Shown one piece after another: positions 60,461 to 64,000 of a stretch of 64,000 nt of DNA; the first letter of the stretch is position 1, and each line of letters opens with the position of its first letter. The stretch is from CALKAL01 sp051846895. Lineage in GTDB: Bacteria; Bacillota; Bacilli; Bacillales; Alkalibacillaceae. Location: assembly GCA_051846895.1 (NCBI GenBank), contig JBPYCQ010000003.1, positions 146,142 through 210,141 on the forward strand. Direction: 5' to 3'. The translations under genes were made by a program, and so were the position numbers. The notes beneath the pieces are model-generated. The model was not told the DNA's origin, ran no database searches, and saw only the letters and a list, made by a program, of their open reading frames with translations.

Positions 60461-60500
60461 AATAAAAATAAGCACAATTGACCCTAGAGCCAAATGTGCT
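60461..60500 (-). terminator. Hairpin T2 of the bmrCD leader
   Basis: Minus strand AGCACATTTG/CAATTGTGCT (one mismatch, 10-base loop) followed by TATTTTTATT. It lies between T1 and the 34-aa ORF. Confidence 0.8.
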
Positions 60501-60506
60501 TTCTTT

Positions 60507-60540
60507 AAAAAAAGTCACGACAATATAATGTCATGACTTT
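60507..60540 (-). terminator. Attenuator terminator T1 of the bmrCD leader
   Basis: Minus strand AAGTCATGACA/TTGTCGTGACTT with a short loop, then seven T. Its arms are complementary to two segments of the leader-peptide region (60596-60603 and 60659-60667), allowing an alternative fold. Confidence 0.88.
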
Positions 60541-60578
60541 GCTTAAACATAGAATAATTTCATCAAATTAAAGAAATA

Positions 60579-60656
60579 TTAGGCACACGTCAAGCAGGTC
60601 ACGTTTTTACAAATATTCAGTTGGTTTTGATTTGAAGTATAAATTGCTAAAATCAT
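60579..60656 (-). CDS. Leader peptide of the bmrCD attenuator (BmrB-like)
   Basis: 25 aa from the ATG at 60656, stop TAA at 60579, with a strong AAAGGGAGG site. Product MILAIYTSNQNQLNICKNVT followed by CLTCA. It lies between a SigA promoter and terminator T1 and upstream of bmrC, the place of the leader gene bmrB in B. subtilis, although I cannot claim sequence identity with BmrB. Its ribosome-site region AGGTCACG (1) is complementary to CGTGACCT (2) in codons 18-21; segment 2 can also pair with the 5' arm of T1. Ribosome stalling on the peptide would thus decide termination. Role is inferred from layout. Confidence 0.75.
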   Translation of the reverse strand: MILAIYTSNQNQLNICKNVTCLTCA

Positions 60657-60696
60657 TTTCGTGACCTCCCTTTCCTTAATTTAACTTACGAAAGAA

Positions 60697-60725
60697 ATTA
60701 TACCCCTTAAAAAAGTTAAAAGCAA
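60697..60725 (-). promoter_or_regulatory. SigA promoter of the bmrCD leader
   Basis: Minus strand TTGCTT (60720-60725), 17 bp, TATAAT (60697-60702); start about 60690, ~20 bp before the leader ribosome site. Confidence 0.8.
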
Positions 60726-60768
60726 CAGTTAATTTAAATATTTTAAAAATTAGTTCCTTTTTCACAAT

Positions 60769-61773
60769 TTAAATAGCAAATAAGATAATAAATAATAAAA
60801 CACCAGCAATGACAGATACGAATAGGATCGAAAGTCTGCTTGATACTTGCACGTGCTGTTCTGACTTCCACCTTACTGGTCTTATACCACTTGCAATAAA
60901 AATAATAATGCCACTTAAAAGAATGCAAGTCACATTCGTCATCACTAGTAAAAATGAATTATAAGTATCTAGCCAAAGCTGTTTACCGATTGAAACCCCA
61001 AATGTAATCACGGGTGGGAGCAGAGCGACTGCTACCATGACACCAACCAAACTTCCTTGTAGTCGATTTAAAATTGATAAGGAGCCCGCTGAACCTGCTG
61101 CAAGCGCAAGAAAAAAGTCTGCAATAGTGACATTAGTACGTGATAAATATTGAGAGGACTCAATCACCTCATCAAAAAGCAAACCAAAAATGATAGCAAT
61201 CCCAACTATAATCGCGAAACCAGTAACTAATGTTATTGTCGCTTTTTTTAAATGCTTCACATTTCCTAACACTGAAGCAAAAGACATAGAGATCGCTGGC
61301 CCGATTAAAGGCGCAATCACCATCGCTCCAATAACAATCGCTTCACTATCCTTCATAAAACCAGCTGAAGCAACTATCGAAGAAAAAATAACTAGTAATA
61401 CATAATTAATGGTTAACTCACTTTTTTCTTCAACTTCATGCGTTAACTCTTGTCGACTCATTCGAATAAATTTATGTTTTTCTTCATCGTTTCGATTTTT
61501 TTCTTTTGCTTTTTGTTCGTCTTCTTCGATTGTTTCTTTTGAAAAGTAAGTATGGACAGGGAATAGCATCGTCTCTACTTCATCATTCATTCTAGAAACT
61601 TGTTCTAAATAATTTAGAACTTCTTCAACTTGATCCTCTGAAATGATTAGTCTGATTAATAAGCGGTTTTCCCGCTCATCTTCCTTCCAAGTTCCCTTTC
61701 TGGAAAACTGCTTAAGCTTTCCTTCGACGATATGATACAATTTTTTTGGTAAGTAAACTTCAACTAACTGCAT
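60769..61773 (-). CDS. DUF389 membrane protein
   Basis: 334 aa from the ATG at 61773 (AAAGGTTGAG upstream; a TTG three codons earlier is possible). N-terminal ~85-residue cytoplasmic domain (QLVEVYLPKKLYHIVEGKLK), acidic/basic linker, then the DUF389 membrane domain of 6-8 helices with SSIVASAGFMKDSEAIVIGA, MVIAPLIGPAISMSFASVLG, AAGSAGSLSILNRLQGSLVG and VALLPPVITFG. Transport function is presumed. Repeat array E lies ~100 bp upstream. Confidence 0.88.
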   Translation of the reverse strand: MQLVEVYLPKKLYHIVEGKLKQFSRKGTWKEDERENRLLIRLIISEDQVEEVLNYLEQVSRMNDEVETMLFPVHTYFSKETIEEDEQKAKEKNRNDEEKHKFIRMSRQELTHEVEEKSELTINYVLLVIFSSIVASAGFMKDSEAIVIGAMVIAPLIGPAISMSFASVLGNVKHLKKATITLVTGFAIIVGIAIIFGLLFDEVIESSQYLSRTNVTIADFFLALAAGSAGSLSILNRLQGSLVGVMVAVALLPPVITFGVSIGKQLWLDTYNSFLLVMTNVTCILLSGIIIFIASGIRPVRWKSEQHVQVSSRLSILFVSVIAGVLLFIILFAI

Positions 61774-61875
61774 CTCTCTCAACCTTTAAATTCTTTTGAT
61801 GTCAGCTTAGTTTTTACTATTTTTTTAGCCGTATACTTGATAGAAAGTAATAACTCAGATCAGGGATTTGCAAAT

Positions 61876-62270
61876 GTTTGAGCACTTACACCTTAAGTTT
61901 GAGCACTCACTACCCAGGTTTGAGCAATCGCAACATATGTTTGAGCAATCACGACACAAGTTTGAGCAATCGCAACCTATGTTTAAGCAATCACAACCTA
62001 TGTTTGAGCAATCACAACCCATGTTTGAGCAATCACAACCCATGTTTGAGCAATCGCGACATATGTTTGAGCAATCACAACCCATGTTTGAGCAATCGCA
62101 ACCTATGTTTAAGCAATCACAACCTATGTTTAAGCAATTACGACCTAGGTTTGAGCAATCATAACCTATGTTTAAGCAATCGCAACCTATGTTTAAGCAA
62201 TCACAACCTATGTTTAAGCAATCACAACCTATGTTTAAGCAATCACAACCTATGTTTAAGCAATCACAAC
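61876..62270. repeat. Intergenic 21-bp repeat array E, left part (core GTTTGAGCAATC)
   Basis: Nineteen units start every 21 bp exactly at 61876, 61897 ... 62254. Core GTTTRAGCAATC; the left-most two units read GTTTGAGCACTYAC like array D in reverse orientation. Units become uniform toward the right, where four successive copies are identical, so growth at that end is likely. The last unit is cut after 17 bases by the IS3-family element and its other 4 bases (CTAT) are found at 63942. Long open frames on both strands are a by-product of the 21-bp period. Confidence 0.93.
62268..62270. repeat. Target-site duplication AAC, left copy
   Basis: AAC here and at 63939-63941; the shared flank can be read as up to ACAAC, so 3-5 bp. 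Removing 62271-63941 restores a perfect 21-bp repeat unit. Confidence 0.75.
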
Positions 62271-62348
62271 GTCTAGGCCCCCTTATTTCGGACACATACT
62301 TTTATATTCTTTAATTATCTCAGATTTGCATTTTCTATCTGGTAATTG

Positions 62349-62561
62349 AAGGGAATTGTCCCCTCTGTTCTTAAAAATTTAGCTATTGATTCACGATGAC
62401 TTGACACGGAGCCTCGTCACGCATGATTCTCAATCCAGGCGCCAGCTTTTAAAAAGAATCTGGATTAACCTAACAGGTTATCATGCGTTGCTCCATATCA
62501 AGTCGTGGTTAAACGTCACGTTGTGCACCTTTACATTAAGGGAACAATTCCCTTTTTTTAA
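62349..62561. other. Highly structured non-coding segment inside the IS
   Basis: A nested stem at 62392-62507: GACTTGA/TCAAGTC, GGAGC/GCTCC, ACGCATGAT/ATCATGCGT and AATCCAG/CTGGATT in order (28 base pairs over 116 nt) with small internal loops. It is bracketed by GGGAATTGTCCC at 62351 and GGGAACAATTCCC at 62539, complementary to each other, the latter followed on the plus strand by seven T like a terminator. No ORF. Could be a folded RNA, a nested MITE or transposase recognition DNA. Confidence 0.7.
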
Positions 62562-62581
62562 ATTTAGTTTTCTTGCCATCT

Positions 62582-63466
62582 TTATAAATTTACTATCTGA
62601 ATTGGTCTACGACCATCCAACGTAAGTTGAAAGTACTTTTCGGGTGGAGAATCACCTAAGCTACCATGAGGACGAGTATGATTATAAAAATGTATATATT
62701 CGTCAATATAGTAATAGGCTTCATCATAAAAAGTAAAGCTGTGTCGATCAAAACACTCTCGCTGAACTTGACTATGAAATGACTCAATATAAGCATTCAT
62801 ATTAGGTGTTTTATTTGGAATTCTTTCATGATATATCTTTTGATAACAACAGAAATCTCCGAACCATTCACTCACGAATTGTGGCCCATTATCCGTTCGG
62901 ATAATTAGTTTATCTTCAAACTCACCTTCTTTAAAATGTACTTTTCGTTTAATTAGTGCTTTAGTAAGCATGGTTGTGATGTCCTTCGCTTTACATGTCG
63001 ATCCTCTATACGCACCTACAATTTTCCGATCATACACATCAATCGCACAGCACAGAAATATAAAATTATTAGAATTTTCTATGTTTCCATATTTAATATC
63101 TACTTGCCATAGTTGATTCGGGCCTGTAACTACACGGTTTTTAGCTAACTTCCTTTTATGTTTCGGTTTCTTAATCTTTCTTTCTTTTAAAATACCTAAC
63201 GCTTTACATATTCGATATATTTTCTTTTTATTAATAATCAAATTATATTGTTCACGCAATAAAGTGGTCCATTTTTTATATCCCAACGCACCGATATTGT
63301 CATCTAGATAATATTCCATCAAATATTCTTCTATCTGTTCATCCGAAATCTTATGCCCTTCCTCATGCATAGAGTAACCCGGGCACGGTCTACCTCTTTT
63401 AGCTTGATACTCTTCTATTTCCTTTTCCCCCGTTCTGTCATAATAAGTTGAACGATGAAGGTTCAA
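62582..63466 (-). CDS. IS3-family transposase OrfB (DDE integrase core)
   Basis: 294 aa from the first in-frame start (TTG at 63466), but the frame is open back to the slippery site near 63549, so it is normally made as an OrfAB fusion. HTH_21 region QIEEYLMEYYLDDNIGALGY, then rve domain with D in NQLWQVDIKYG, D in IIRTDNGPQFVS and E in MNAYIESFHSQVQRE, ending HFYNHTRPHGSLGDSPPEKY. It catalyses cut and copy-out of the element. Signature residues are intact. Confidence 0.95.
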   Translation of the reverse strand: MNLHRSTYYDRTGEKEIEEYQAKRGRPCPGYSMHEEGHKISDEQIEEYLMEYYLDDNIGALGYKKWTTLLREQYNLIINKKKIYRICKALGILKERKIKKPKHKRKLAKNRVVTGPNQLWQVDIKYGNIENSNNFIFLCCAIDVYDRKIVGAYRGSTCKAKDITTMLTKALIKRKVHFKEGEFEDKLIIRTDNGPQFVSEWFGDFCCYQKIYHERIPNKTPNMNAYIESFHSQVQRECFDRHSFTFYDEAYYYIDEYIHFYNHTRPHGSLGDSPPEKYFQLTLDGRRPIQIVNL

Positions 63467-63534
63467 TATATCGAGGATTCGTTTAATAAAAAACCCTTTT
63501 AAAATCCACTTATTAGCTATACGAAATAGGTAAT

Positions 63535-63843
63535 CTATATCACATTCTTTTTTTTTAATGCATCTTGTAATACAGCTACTTCTAACTCTTTTTCACCCAG
63601 TAATTTCATTGCCAATTCATACTTCTTTTTATAATCATTTTCAGTTGGTTCAACTGGTGTAATGCTTACACCTTCCTGTTCCATTTCATCTCGGACTTCT
63701 GTTTCATATTCTTTCATCCATTTTCTAAGAGTATCCGGGTGAACGCCAGCTGCTTTAGCGGTAGTAGCTTGTTTACTTGTTTCTAATGCTATTCGCACAT
63801 ATTTCTTCTTTAAATTTTCAAACATGTCAATTTTGCTCGCCAT
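63535..63843 (-). CDS. IS3-family OrfA
   Basis: 102 aa, ATG with AAAGGTGGTGA. Helix-turn-helix (YVRIALETSKQATTAKAAGV followed by HPDTLRKWMKEYE) and a leucine-zipper-like helix (KKYELAMKLLGEKELEVAVL). It ends AAA AAA AAG AAT GTG ATA TAG; the heptamer A AAA AAG lets ribosomes slip -1 into the orfB frame. OrfA alone usually binds the IS ends and represses. Confidence 0.93.
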   Translation of the reverse strand: MASKIDMFENLKKKYVRIALETSKQATTAKAAGVHPDTLRKWMKEYETEVRDEMEQEGVSITPVEPTENDYKKKYELAMKLLGEKELEVAVLQDALKKKNVI

Positions 63844-63941
63844 TTTAAATCACCACCTTTTATCGAGTATTTCCAATATGCAAACATTGTACTCTCCTAC
63901 GATTTTGGTGTCCAAGTGATTATGGGGGCTTAAAAGACAAC

Positions 63942-64000
63942 CTATGTTTAAGCAATCACAACCTATGTTTAAGCAATCACAACCTATGTTTAAGCAATCG
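63942..64000. repeat. Array E continues beyond the IS to the window edge
   Basis: After the 4 bases that complete unit 19 (CTAT), units begin at 63946, 63967 and 63988 with the same 21-bp period and the uniform GTTTAAGCAATC sequence. The full array therefore has at least 22 units; its right border is outside the window. Confidence 0.92.

Larger units (their letters stand above)
62271..63938 (-). mobile_element. IS3-family (IS150-like) insertion sequence, 1668 bp
   Basis: Ends are set by the interrupted repeat unit. Outer sequences GTCTAGGCCCCC (left) and, in reverse, GTCTTTTAAGCCCCC (right) form imperfect inverted repeats that continue with a shared GGACAC. It encodes orfA and orfB in two frames joined by an A8G slippery site, flanked by an AAC duplication. 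It has an unusually long (~310 bp) non-coding stretch behind orfB with strong secondary structure. Reading order on the minus strand is orfA, orfB, structured tail. It looks intact: no stop or frameshift other than the programmed one. Confidence 0.85.

Noticed and set aside
60743..60928. 61-codon ORF over the 3' end of the DUF389 gene
   Set aside because: It lies in a shifted frame inside a well-supported membrane protein gene; its composition has no domain features.
61855..62295. Cys-rich repeat protein (CDCLNIG repeats) or its plus-strand counterpart
   Set aside because: The minus-strand start lies within the IS end, so the frame was created by the insertion. Three frames are open because of the 21-bp period; no ribosome site was found.
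62349..62561. Integron attC site or group II intron domain
   Set aside because: The stem lacks the RYYYAAC/GTTRRRY core of attC sites and the domain V AGC triad of group II introns; there is no reverse transcriptase or integrase of the integron type.

Overview
The window comes from a low-GC, endospore-forming Firmicute of the family Bacillaceae. It carries an alpha/beta small acid-soluble spore protein, a YjcZ/SscA-type spore peptide, SpoVR and YhcN relatives, ScoC/Hpr, SigI-RsgI and LiaFSR, strong AGGAGG ribosome sites and many TTG/GTG starts. Its backbone is collinear with the Bacillus subtilis yhe-yha-yhf chromosome segment: lcfB, lplJ, yhfI/yhfH, hemY-hemH-hemE-pbpF, yhaA, ecsB-ecsA/hit, yhaH, hpr, prsA, yhaM-yhaN-yhaO, yhzD, yheA, sspB and bmrC-bmrD appear in order. 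I name these by protein similarity recalled from that genome plus synteny; no search was run.

Layout. 1-2.0 kb: tryptophan/ABC_sub_bind-type ABC uptake genes (permease runs off the left edge). 2.2-6.5 kb: fatty acid CoA ligase with a FadR operator, lipoate ligase, a lipoprotein, yhfI and the tiny zinc-ribbon gene yhfH. 6.9-12.5 kb: haem biosynthesis (coproporphyrin branch) and class A penicillin-binding protein PbpF. 13-17.5 kb: an inserted accessory block with a GNAT enzyme, a beta-lactamase-fold serine hydrolase behind which lies an MFS transporter remnant, and a LiaFSR cell-envelope stress system. 17.7-28.2 kb: yhaA, membrane proteins, YitT, Ecs transporter (no ecsC), Hit, YhaH, ScoC, a DUF3267 protein, an SscA-like peptide and the PrsA foldase. 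28.2-37.6 kb: MoxR-DUF58-DUF4129 operon, then the YhaM nuclease and the SbcDC-like YhaO-YhaN pair. 38-49 kb: spore protein, fumarase, D,D-carboxypeptidase, AzlCD, ChrA, a chemoreceptor, a short SpoVR and a YhcN-like lipoprotein. 49-60.3 kb: an ABC-2 exporter with a large anchored protein, SigI-RsgI, a membrane-anchored trypsin-like protease and the heterodimeric multidrug exporter BmrCD. 60.3-64 kb: an attenuator leader for bmrCD, a DUF389 protein, and an IS3-family element inserted in a tandem repeat.

The most unusual feature is a class of intergenic repeat arrays (6.6, 19.8, 26.9, 39.9 and 61.9-64 kb). Each has a short conserved core repeated every ~21 bp (two turns of B-DNA) with variable sequence between, and the four whose upstream side can be seen begin just behind a Rho-independent terminator. 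Three core families occur. Two arrays 20 kb apart have the same seven-unit spacing series (21-21-21-21-20-19) but different spacer sequences. They look like non-coding architecture rather than genes. The second notable feature is a 25-codon leader peptide with a predicted four-segment attenuator in front of bmrCD. The third is the long, highly foldable non-coding tail of the IS3-family element.
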